This document shows positions 7,257-14,314 of a stretch of 23,497 nt of DNA, in pieces (position 1 is the first letter of the stretch; every line of letters starts with the position of its first letter). This DNA comes from an uncultured Blautia sp. (GTDB lineage Bacteria > Bacillota > Clostridia > Lachnospirales > Lachnospiraceae). Both the position numbers and the translations under genes were made by a program. The stretch lies in contig CAKRKL010000017.1 in the NCBI GenBank assembly GCA_934358405.1, positions 1 to 23,497 on the forward strand, in the 5' to 3' direction. The notes below the pieces were generated by a model. The model had not been told where the DNA came from. It saw only the letters and a program-made list of their open reading frames with translations, and made no database searches.

Positions 7257-8557
7257 ATGAAATGAATTACTTTCTGATTGTGCTGCTGGGATGGCTCCTG
7301 CTGTTTAACAAGGCGATAGAAGTAAATGAGAAAAATGAAAAAAATGAAAAAGCTACTTTCATAAAAGAACTGCCGGGAATTGCAGGTGCAGGCATAGCCC
7401 TTTTAAAGGAAGGTCTGTACCAGGAAAAGATAGCTTTGCAAACGAAAGAGGCTGCTGCGCCCTTGAAAGCAACAAGCTGTGCAGCGCAAAAGCAGATACG
7501 GGTTTTACTTATGGATTCCGACTATCAGTCTTATTATCATTCATGGGTAGCCTTGACTGTAAATGGAGTGGATTATGAGTATACTTCTGATTCACAGGAA
7601 TTGCAGGGTCAAAGCCTGATATTGGAGGGAGGCGTGGAAGGAATTACGGTAACATCCATAAAGAGACAGGAATATCCACCTGTGTATTACGGAACCCTGG
7701 AAATCAAAAAAACGCCGCAGGGGCTGCTTCTGATCAATGAGCTTCCCCTGGAGGTGTATCTGGAAGGGGTTGTTCCAAGTGAAATGCTTTCCTCCTATGA
7801 AGAACAAGCCTTAATGGCACAGGCAGTATGCGCCAGAACCTATGCAGTGCGCCAGATGGAAGAGGGAAGTCTCCAAAAAGAATACAAAGCTGATGTGGAT
7901 GACAGTGTAAATTTTCAGGTGTATGGAAATATTGCTCCCACAGAAAAAACCAGCAAAGCAGTAAAGGAAACCTGCGGGCAGATTATGTGTCAGAACGGAG
8001 AGCCTGTTGCTGCATATTATTTTTCCACTTCCAGTGGTAAAACCAGCACAGATGAAATATGGGGAGTGACACCTGCCTCTTATCTGAAAAGTGTAGAATG
8101 TAGCTTTGACCAGAATGCTCCCTGGAGCAGCTGGAAGGTATCTGTTCCCTGGAGGACTCTTGAAGAAAGAGCAGCAGCTCTGATGGACTGTGAAGACCTG
8201 AGGGGAATACAGGTGACGAAAAAAAGTGACAGCGGTGCAGTAATCGGACTGCAGGTGGTGGGAGAAAAGGGAGAACTGCTGCTGGAGGGAGAATACGAAA
8301 TCCGGGAATTTCTTTCTCCTAAGGGGCAGGTGATCACGGAAAAAAACGGAAGCACTGTGACAGGCGGCAGTCTTCTTCCAAGTGCCTATTTTGAACTGAA
8401 GGTAAACAAAGAGGACTGTGTGGAAATTACAGGCGGGGGCTTTGGGCATGGCGTTGGCATGAGCCAGACTGCAGCCAATGAGATGGCAAAGGAAGGATAC
8501 AGCTGGCAGGAAATTCTGGAATATTTTTTCAGGGATATTACATTTGCAAAGTATTAG
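7235..8557 (+). CDS. spoIID: SpoIID/LytB-type lytic transglycosylase
   Basis: In endospore formers SpoIID cleaves peptidoglycan glycan strands during engulfment. The 440-residue product has a basic N-terminus (MKKAR), a membrane segment (about 10-25, ending GWLLLFN), a tandem NEK tripeptide run, then the SpoIID domain. That domain shows LPLEVYLEGVVPSEM, whose final Glu aligns with the catalytic residue of the Bacillus protein; QAVCARTYAV; YYFSTSSGKT; and the C-terminal GGGFGHGVGMSQ. It is about 100 residues longer than Bacillus SpoIID. Start choice is uncertain. ATG 7235 gives a positively charged n-region but sits inside the galM terminator and has no ribosome site; ATG 7262 lacks one too and would leave the membrane helix without flanking charge. 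No terminator is seen after it. Confidence 0.88.
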   Translation: MKKARFFYEMNYFLIVLLGWLLLFNKAIEVNEKNEKNEKATFIKELPGIAGAGIALLKEGLYQEKIALQTKEAAAPLKATSCAAQKQIRVLLMDSDYQSYYHSWVALTVNGVDYEYTSDSQELQGQSLILEGGVEGITVTSIKRQEYPPVYYGTLEIKKTPQGLLLINELPLEVYLEGVVPSEMLSSYEEQALMAQAVCARTYAVRQMEEGSLQKEYKADVDDSVNFQVYGNIAPTEKTSKAVKETCGQIMCQNGEPVAAYYFSTSSGKTSTDEIWGVTPASYLKSVECSFDQNAPWSSWKVSVPWRTLEERAAALMDCEDLRGIQVTKKSDSGAVIGLQVVGEKGELLLEGEYEIREFLSPKGQVITEKNGSTVTGGSLLPSAYFELKVNKEDCVEITGGGFGHGVGMSQTAANEMAKEGYSWQEILEYFFRDITFAKY

Positions 8558-8594
8558 ATCTAAGAAAGTCCCCACATAATGCTTTTGCAAACAG

Positions 8595-8623
8595 TAGACA
8601 GAAATCCTGATTCATGGTATGAT
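8595..8623 (+). promoter_or_regulatory. Promoter of the yihY-like gene
   Basis: TAGACA (8595-8600), 17 bases, TATGAT (8618-8623). Start near 8630. Confidence 0.6.
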
Positions 8624-8639
8624 ACAAAAAAATTGTGCG

Positions 8640-8680
8640 ATGCAGATGCAAAAGGACGGTTCGCTTTTTTGCATCTGCAT
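8640..8680 (+). repeat. 14-bp perfect inverted repeat in the yihY leader
   Basis: ATGCAGATGCAAAA (8640-8653) is complementary to TTTTGCATCTGCAT (8667-8680) across a 13-base loop. It lies in the 5' leader, starting about 10 bases after the predicted start site. No T run follows the 3' arm, so it is not an ordinary terminator. If transcription starts upstream it forms a strong hairpin ending 10 bases before the ribosome site. Confidence 0.75.
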
Positions 8681-8702
8681 TGTTATGACAGGAGCAATTT
8701 TT

Positions 8703-9659
8703 ATGGATAAGAAGAAAGAAAAACAGAGTGTTGTCCAGCTTGTTCAGGGCTTTATGAAAAGGGCAAACGGGGATCATGTGGGAGCATATGCAGCGCAGGC
8801 AGCGTACTTCCTGATCATGTCTTTCATTCCGTTTATTCTGTTTCTTACAACTATGATTCGATATACACCGTTAACGTACAATATGGTAAGTGAAGCCATT
8901 CGGGCATTTGTGCCGCATAATATACAGAATTTTGTGCTTACCATTGTATCAGAGGTCTACGGAAGAAGTACGGCAGTACTTCCTGTTTCAGCAATCATGG
9001 CACTGTGGTCTGCAGGGAAGGCCATGCAGTCCCTTACCAACGGTCTGAACAGCATCTATCACGTAAAAGAGACACGTAACTGGCTTATAACCAGGCTCTA
9101 TGCGGTGGTATATACCTTTATGTTCAGTATCGCTATTATTGCAAGCCTCCTTCTTCTGGTATTGGGAAACCAGATTCAGGCAATGGCACTGAAATACATT
9201 CCGTTTTTGGGAAAAATCATCGGCAGGGTAATCGGAGCCAGGACAGCACTTGTTTTTGCAGGCCTGTTTCTGATCTTTCTGATTTTGTATAAGATGCTGC
9301 CTAACCGCAAGGCTACCTTTAAGAGCCAGGTTCCGGGTGCTGTTTTAATTGCAGCCGGATGGTCTTTGTTTTCCTACTTCTTTTCTTTGTACTTTGAGCT
9401 GTTTCCCGGCTTCAGCAATATGTACGGAAGCCTGACGGCGCTGATTATGGTCATGCTGTGGCTATACATCTGTATGAATCTTCTTCTGTACGGTGCAGAG
9501 ATTAATTGCTACTTTGAAAAGCAGTTCCGGATGGCGCAGGCATCTATGCGGGAAATGCTGAACCGTGAGCATGAGGAAGCAGAGAGAAGATGGCTTTCGG
9601 ATAAGGCGGCGGAGAAGAAAAAGGAATCCGCCGAAGTTCCAAAGAAAGAAAAGCCTTGA
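8703..9659 (+). CDS. YihY/BrkB-family inner membrane protein
   Basis: The 318-residue product has about six hydrophobic segments. The family-typical N-terminus (HVGAYAAQAAYFLIMSFIPF) is followed by LWSAGKAMQSLTNGLNSIY near residue 105 and by PGAVLIAAGWSLFSYFFSLY and YGSLTALIMVMLWLY toward the end. The last 45 residues are a charged cytoplasmic tail rich in Lys/Glu. The family was once labelled ribonuclease BN, which is wrong; its transport or envelope role is not firmly known. ATG 8703 has GGAG 8 bases upstream; the frame is open back to 8619, but that reads through the leader hairpin. The stop codon overlaps the -35 box of the pheST promoter. Confidence 0.88.
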   Translation: MDKKKEKQSVVQLVQGFMKRANGDHVGAYAAQAAYFLIMSFIPFILFLTTMIRYTPLTYNMVSEAIRAFVPHNIQNFVLTIVSEVYGRSTAVLPVSAIMALWSAGKAMQSLTNGLNSIYHVKETRNWLITRLYAVVYTFMFSIAIIASLLLLVLGNQIQAMALKYIPFLGKIIGRVIGARTALVFAGLFLIFLILYKMLPNRKATFKSQVPGAVLIAAGWSLFSYFFSLYFELFPGFSNMYGSLTALIMVMLWLYICMNLLLYGAEINCYFEKQFRMAQASMREMLNREHEEAERRWLSDKAAEKKKESAEVPKKEKP

Positions 9660-9684
9660 CAGATTTGCTTTCCTGTGGCATAGT
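9656..9684 (+). promoter_or_regulatory. pheST promoter overlapping the yihY stop codon
   Basis: TTGACA (9656-9661) contains the TGA stop of the preceding gene. After 17 bases comes CATAGT (9679-9684), 4 of 6 matches to the -10 consensus. The T-box leader follows directly. Confidence 0.65.
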
Positions 9685-9689
9685 AATGA

Positions 9690-9933
9690 AAGAGAAAAAG
9701 CCAGGAAGGTGTTTTTAGGAAATTATTTTCTTTCAGAGAGAGGAAGTCATCGGCTGTAAGCTTCCTTAAGTTCAGATGATTTCTGAGTTTCGCACCGGAG
9801 CCGCGTTTCTGAAATTCCCAGTAGGAAGCGACGTGATGCTGCGCGTTAAGCGGCGAGAGAGCCTGTATATACAGGAATCAGGGTGGTACCGCGGATATGC
9901 TTCGTCCCTTTTTTGAGGGGACGGAGCTTTTTT
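9690..9933 (+). promoter_or_regulatory. T-box leader, phenylalanine-specific, controlling pheST
   Basis: The core AGGGTGGTACCGCG is at 9880-9893. The terminator is GCTTCGTCCC (9899-9908) with GGGACGGAGC (9918-9927) and six T. The stem I apical region near 9747-9770 (GTCATCGGCTGTAAGCTTCC) fits the conserved AG-bulge/distal-loop part of this class. A Phe TTC specifier is placed at 9789-9791 in the context GAGTTTCGC, parallel to the leuA leader. Uncharged tRNA-Phe would allow read-through into pheS and pheT. Confidence 0.92.
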
Positions 9934-10011
9934 ATTGTAAAAGTCTGGGAGCGCGAAGCGCGGAGCAATCCACTTTTACAATAGGAAATATCGGCTATGC
10001 CGAGATTTCCT
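9934..10011 (+). repeat. Compound palindromic element between T-box terminator and pheS
   Basis: ATTGTAAAAGT (9934-9944) is the exact inverse of ACTTTTACAAT (9972-9982) and encloses a small GCGC-GAA-GCGC palindrome (9951-9961). It is directly followed by AGGAAATATCGGC (9983-9995) and GCCGAGATTTCCT (9999-10011), a 13-bp inverted repeat with one mismatch and a 3-base loop. The first pair starts next to the terminator T run. It looks like a mobile palindromic (REP/MITE-like) insertion, but no second copy is in the window. Confidence 0.6.
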
Positions 10012-10063
10012 TTCCTTCCTTCCACTCTTCTGGCAGATCATAAGAATAAAGGAGAAATGAACC

Positions 10064-11089
10064 ATGGATATGAAAGAGAGACTTCAGGAGCTGGCTGAGA
10101 ATGCCAGAATCCGGATCGAGGAATCCGAAGGTCTGGATAAGTTAAATGATGTGCGTGTTGCATATCTTGGAAAAAAAGGTGAGCTTACTGCAATCTTAAA
10201 GGGAATGAAGGATGTATCACCGGAAGAAAGACCAAAGGTGGGACAGCTGGTAAATGAGACAAGAGCTAAAATTGAGAGCCTTCTTGAGGAGTCAAGACTG
10301 AAATTAGAGGAAGCTGTCAGAGAAGAGAAGATGAAAGCCGAGGTTATCGATGTAACTCTTCCTGCCAAAAAATCCAGAATCGGACATCGCCATCCAAACA
10401 GCATTGCGCTGGAAGAGGTTGAGCGTATTTTCGTGGGAATGGGCTATGAGGTTGTAGAAGGACCGGAGGTTGAATATGCAGATTATAACTTTACCAAACT
10501 GAATATTCCTGAGAATCATCCGGCAAGAGATGAGCAGGATACCTTCTTTATTAATGATTCCATCCTTCTTCGCTCCCAGACCTCTCCGGTACAGGCACGT
10601 ACTATGGAGCAGGGAAAGCTGCCTATCCGTATGATCGCACCGGGACGTGTATTCCGTTCTGATGAGGTGGATGCCACTCATTCACCATCCTTCCATCAGA
10701 TTGAGGGACTTGTTATTGATAAGAATGTTACATTTGCAGATCTGAAGGGAACTCTTGAAGTATTTGCCAAGGAGCTTTTCGGACCTGAGACAAAGACAAA
10801 ATTCAGACCTCATCATTTCCCATTCACAGAGCCAAGCGCAGAGGTTGACGTTTCCTGTTTCAAATGCGGCGGAAAAGGCTGCCGTTTCTGTAAAGGATCC
10901 GGCTGGATTGAAATTCTTGGCTGCGGAACCGTTCATCCGAATGTACTTCGCATGTGCGGCATTGACCCGGAGGAATATACAGGCTTTGCATTTGGTGTAG
11001 GCCTTGAGCGTATTGCCCTTCTGAAATATGAGATCGATGATATGCGTCTGCTTTATGAGAACGATGTCCGTTTCCTGAAGCAGTTCTGA
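10064..11089 (+). CDS. pheS: Phenylalanyl-tRNA synthetase alpha subunit
   Basis: The subunit carries the class II catalytic core that charges tRNA-Phe; the active form is an alpha2-beta2 tetramer with PheT. It has 341 residues, the usual length. An N-terminal helical arm (1-90) binds tRNA. The catalytic domain (about 105-335) shows APGRVFRSDEVDATHSPSFH (motif 2 region), HHFPFTEPSAEVDVSCF and the motif 3 string GFAFGVGLERIALLKYEI. A Cys cluster, CFKCGGKGCRFCKGSGW near residue 268, has two CxxC pairs that could hold a metal and is common in PheS of Gram-positive bacteria. AAAGGAG (10048-10054) lies 9 bases before ATG 10064. Expression depends on the upstream T-box. Confidence 0.97.
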   Translation: MDMKERLQELAENARIRIEESEGLDKLNDVRVAYLGKKGELTAILKGMKDVSPEERPKVGQLVNETRAKIESLLEESRLKLEEAVREEKMKAEVIDVTLPAKKSRIGHRHPNSIALEEVERIFVGMGYEVVEGPEVEYADYNFTKLNIPENHPARDEQDTFFINDSILLRSQTSPVQARTMEQGKLPIRMIAPGRVFRSDEVDATHSPSFHQIEGLVIDKNVTFADLKGTLEVFAKELFGPETKTKFRPHHFPFTEPSAEVDVSCFKCGGKGCRFCKGSGWIEILGCGTVHPNVLRMCGIDPEEYTGFAFGVGLERIALLKYEIDDMRLLYENDVRFLKQF

Positions 11090-11142
11090 TTCCAAAAACA
11101 GCTGTGAACCGTTATAAAAAAAGTGAGAAGAGGATTAAATAA

Positions 11143-13560
11143 ATGAATACTTCATTATCTTGGATGAAAATGTATGTGCCGGATCTTGATGTAACCGCAC
11201 AGGAATATACAGATGCAATGACTCTGTCAGGTACAAAGGTAGAGGGATTTACCAGACTTGACGCAGATCTTGAGAAAATCGTGATCGGTCAGATCGAGAA
11301 GATCGAGAAGCACCCGGATGCAGATAAGCTGATCATTTGCCAGGTGAATGTGGGAAGTGAGACTGTTCAGATCGTGACAGGCGCACCGAACGTAAAAGAA
11401 GGTGACAAGGTTCCGGTAGTTCTCGATGGTGGACGTGTTGCAGGCGGCCATGACGGAAAGGTAACTCCGGGAGGGGTTAAAATTAAAGCCGGCAAGCTTC
11501 GCGGCGTTCCATCCAACGGTATGCTTTGCTCTATTGAAGAGCTTGGAAGCAGCCGTGAAATGTACCCGGAGGCACCGGAGTACGGAATTTATATTTTCCC
11601 GGAGGACGCAGTTGTAGGTGAAAGCGCCATCAAAGCATTAGGGCTTGATGACGTTGTATTTGAATATGAAATTACCTCTAACCGTGTAGACTGCTATGGC
11701 GTTCTTGGAATTGCAAGAGAAGCAGCAGCTACCTTTGGCAAGAAATTCTGTCCGCCGGAAGTGAAGGCTGTGGGAAACGAGGAGAAAGCATCTGATTATG
11801 TGAAGGTAACTGTAGAGGAACCTGAGCTTTGCCCACGCTATTGTGCAAGAGTTGTAAAAAATGTTAAAATCGGACCATCTCCGAAATGGATGCAGCGTTG
11901 TCTGGCATCTAACGGAATCCGCCCTATTAACAATCTGGTGGATATTACAAATTATGTAATGGAAGAGTTTGGCCAGCCGATGCATGCATATGATCTTGAT
12001 ACCATTGCAAATCATGAGATCGTTGTCCGCCGTGCCAAGAATGGCGAGAGCTTTGTTACACTTGACGGCCAGGAGCGTACCATGGATGAGAACGTGCTGA
12101 TGATCTGTGACGGTGAGAAGCCTGTTGGCATTGCCGGTATTATGGGCGGAGAGAATTCCATGATCACAGATCATGTACACACAGTCCTTTTTGAAGCTGC
12201 ATGCTTTGATGGAACCAACATCAGACTTTCCTCCAAGAGAATCGGACTTCGTACCGATGCTTCCGGTAAATTTGAGAAGGGTCTTGATCCAAACAATGCA
12301 AAAGCCGCAATCGACAGAGCCTGCCAGCTTATGGAAGAGCTTGGCGCAGGAGAGGTTGTTGGAGGAATGGTTGATGTCTGCAATAAAGTAAGTGAGCCAT
12401 CCAGGGTGAAATTTGAGCCGGATCGCATTAACGCCCTTCTTGGAACCAATCTTTCCAAAGAAGAGATGCTTGGTTATCTTGCAGCGATCGAATTGACTTA
12501 TGATGAGGAAACAGGCGAAATCGTAGCACCTACCTTCCGTCAGGATATCCACTGCATGGCAGATGTTGCAGAGGAGGTTGCCCGTTTCTACGGATACGAC
12601 AAAATTCCTACAACCCTTCCATCCGGTGAGGCTACCGCAGGAAAAATGCCATTTAAGCTTCGCATTGAGAACATTGCAAGAGACATTGCAGAATACTGTG
12701 GATTTTCAGAGGGTATGACCTACTCCTTCGAAAGCCCGAAGGTATTTGACAAGCTTAGAATTCCGGAGGATGATGTGCTTCGCAAGGTAATCACCATCAG
12801 CAATCCTCTTGGTGAAGATTACAGCATTATGCGTACCAGCACACTGAACGGAATGCTCTCTTCTCTTTCAACCAACTACAACAGAAGAAATAAAGATGTT
12901 CGTCTGTATGAGATTGGCAATATATATCTTCCGAAGTCACTGCCTGTTACAGAGCTTCCGGATGAGAGAACTGTATTCACACTTGGAATGTACGGAAACA
13001 GCGATTTCTTTGATATGAAGGGTGTTTGCGAGGAATTCTTCGAGAAAATCGGCATGAAGAAAAAAGTGGAATACGATCCTGCAAGTGAGAAGCCGTTTTT
13101 CCATCCCGGAAGACAGGCTAACATGATATATGAAGGTACAGTTGTCGGCTGCCTTGGTGAGGTTCATCCTCTTGTTGCTGACAATTATGGAATCGGTGAC
13201 CGCGCATATATTGCCCTGATCGACATTAAGAGTGTTCTGGAGTTTGCAAACTTCAACCATAAATTTACCGGAATCGCCAAATATCCGGCAGTTACCCGTG
13301 ATATCAGTATGCTGGTTCCAAAGGCTGTGCTTGCAGGTCAGATCGAGGACATTCTGGTACAGCGCGGTGGAAAAATCCTGGAGAGCTATCAGCTGTTTGA
13401 TATCTATGAAGGCAGCCAGATCAAAAATGGCTATAAATCTATGGCATATGCTCTTGTTTTCCGTGCCCATGACAAGACACTGGAGGAGAGCGAGATTTCA
13501 GCAGCAATGAAGAAAATCTTAAATGGTCTGGAAGGACTTGGAATCGAGTTGAGAAGCTGA
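11143..13560 (+). CDS. pheT: Phenylalanyl-tRNA synthetase beta subunit
   Basis: This is the 805-residue partner of PheS, needed for tRNA binding and editing of mischarged Tyr-tRNA-Phe. Visible in order: an N-terminal tRNA-binding OB fold (about 40-150, with VTGAPNVKEGDKVPVVLDGG); the B3/B4 editing region (about 210-390, with EITSNRVDCYGVLGIAREAA just before it and FEKGLDPNNA in it); the B5 domain (about 405-475); an inactive synthetase-like core; and the C-terminal FDX-ACB domain (about 710-804, beginning KYPAVTRDISMLVP). ATG 11143 is preceded by AGAGGAT. It lies 53 bases after pheS with no terminator, so the two are one operon. Its stop overlaps the start of the next gene. Confidence 0.97.
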   Translation: MNTSLSWMKMYVPDLDVTAQEYTDAMTLSGTKVEGFTRLDADLEKIVIGQIEKIEKHPDADKLIICQVNVGSETVQIVTGAPNVKEGDKVPVVLDGGRVAGGHDGKVTPGGVKIKAGKLRGVPSNGMLCSIEELGSSREMYPEAPEYGIYIFPEDAVVGESAIKALGLDDVVFEYEITSNRVDCYGVLGIAREAAATFGKKFCPPEVKAVGNEEKASDYVKVTVEEPELCPRYCARVVKNVKIGPSPKWMQRCLASNGIRPINNLVDITNYVMEEFGQPMHAYDLDTIANHEIVVRRAKNGESFVTLDGQERTMDENVLMICDGEKPVGIAGIMGGENSMITDHVHTVLFEAACFDGTNIRLSSKRIGLRTDASGKFEKGLDPNNAKAAIDRACQLMEELGAGEVVGGMVDVCNKVSEPSRVKFEPDRINALLGTNLSKEEMLGYLAAIELTYDEETGEIVAPTFRQDIHCMADVAEEVARFYGYDKIPTTLPSGEATAGKMPFKLRIENIARDIAEYCGFSEGMTYSFESPKVFDKLRIPEDDVLRKVITISNPLGEDYSIMRTSTLNGMLSSLSTNYNRRNKDVRLYEIGNIYLPKSLPVTELPDERTVFTLGMYGNSDFFDMKGVCEEFFEKIGMKKKVEYDPASEKPFFHPGRQANMIYEGTVVGCLGEVHPLVADNYGIGDRAYIALIDIKSVLEFANFNHKFTGIAKYPAVTRDISMLVPKAVLAGQIEDILVQRGGKILESYQLFDIYEGSQIKNGYKSMAYALVFRAHDKTLEESEISAAMKKILNGLEGLGIELRS

Positions 13561-14177
13561 TGCTTTTATATGTGATAAGACATGGACTGACTCCCTGGAA
13601 CTATCTGCACAAGGCTCAGGGATCAGCAGATATTCCTCTTGCCCAGGAGGGAATCGATCTTGCGAAAAGAACAGGAGAGGCGCTGATGGATGTAGACTTT
13701 GATATCTGCTTTACCAGTCCTCTTACCCGGGCAAAACAGACGGCTGCTTTGGTGCTTGGAGGAAGGCAGATTCCTACCATAGAGGACAAGCGGATCCAGG
13801 AAATCAATTTCGGAGAGCTGGAAGGTCATATTATGAGAAAAGGCAGCTCCATGGAATCAGACTGTCCGGAATTTGACCTGTTCTTTAAGGATCCTCTGAA
13901 ATTTCCGCGGCCAGAGAATGGGGAGAATATTCAGGATGTACTGGAGCGAACAAGAGATTTCTGGATAGAAAAAACCGCAGATCCTTCTCTTGCAGATAAA
14001 ACTGTGCTTGTGTCTTCCCATGGCTGCGCAGTGCGGGCACTGCTTCAGAACCTGTACCAGGATCCCCGGCATTTCTGGCATGGCTGTGTGCCTCCAAACT
14101 GCAGCATCAATTTAATAGAAGTAAAAGATGGCAAAGCCAGATTTCTTGAGGAAGATAAGGTTTACGCCTTGGCATAA
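13560..14177 (+). CDS. Histidine phosphatase (phosphoglycerate mutase-like)
   Basis: The 205-residue protein belongs to the branch-1 histidine phosphatase superfamily. The catalytic His8 is in IRHGLTPWN (6-14), TSPLTRAKQTA carries the second Arg, INFGELEGH supplies the acidic residue, and VSSHGCAVRALLQN has the second His. The family includes phosphoglycerate mutases, alpha-ribazole phosphatases and broad-range sugar phosphatases; the sequence does not let me choose. Its ATG shares a base with the pheT stop (TGATG), so translation is probably coupled. Its presence in the pheST operon under Phe T-box control is unusual for a phosphatase and may only reflect gene packing. Confidence 0.88.
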   Translation: MLLYVIRHGLTPWNYLHKAQGSADIPLAQEGIDLAKRTGEALMDVDFDICFTSPLTRAKQTAALVLGGRQIPTIEDKRIQEINFGELEGHIMRKGSSMESDCPEFDLFFKDPLKFPRPENGENIQDVLERTRDFWIEKTADPSLADKTVLVSSHGCAVRALLQNLYQDPRHFWHGCVPPNCSINLIEVKDGKARFLEEDKVYALA

Positions 14178-14192
14178 CCGATGTGCTATAAT

Positions 14193-14224
14193 ACCCCTGT
14201 CAGGACACTTGACAGGGGTGTTTT
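14193..14224 (+). terminator. Terminator of the pheST operon
   Basis: ACCCCTGTCA (14193-14202) pairs perfectly with TGACAGGGGT (14210-14219), followed by GTTTT. The T run is short but the stem is strong. Confidence 0.8.
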
Positions 14225-14247
14225 GGCATCTTGTTATTATTAGAAAA

Positions 14248-14278
14248 TTGTGATATTATGATGGAAATGTATTATAAT
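14248..14278 (+). promoter_or_regulatory. Promoter of the motor-pair operon
   Basis: A consensus TATAAT is at 14273-14278. The best -35 is TTGTGA (14248-14253) with a long 19-base spacer. The pair therefore appears to have its own promoter. Confidence 0.5.
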
Positions 14279-14314
14279 TCACAAACATAGTAAATACATA
14301 TGGGGAGGCAGACA

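Noticed and set aside
7811..8590. 259-codon minus-strand ORF over spoIID
   Set aside because: It is an antisense shadow with Cys/Phe/His-rich low-plausibility content; the SpoIID motifs are on the plus strand.
8703..9659. Ribonuclease BN
   Set aside because: This is a historical misannotation of the YihY family; the protein is an integral membrane protein with no nuclease motif.
9565..9759. 64-codon Arg/Lys-rich ORF across the yihY end and T-box start
   Set aside because: It is an out-of-frame reading of the charged YihY tail and passes through the pheST promoter.
11638..12552. 304-codon minus-strand ORF over pheT
   Set aside because: It is antisense to the conserved PheT core, with no motif.
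14187..14192. TATAAT just before the pheST operon terminator as a promoter
   Set aside because: The nearest -35-like TTGGCA is only 12 bases away, and transcription would run straight into the terminator.
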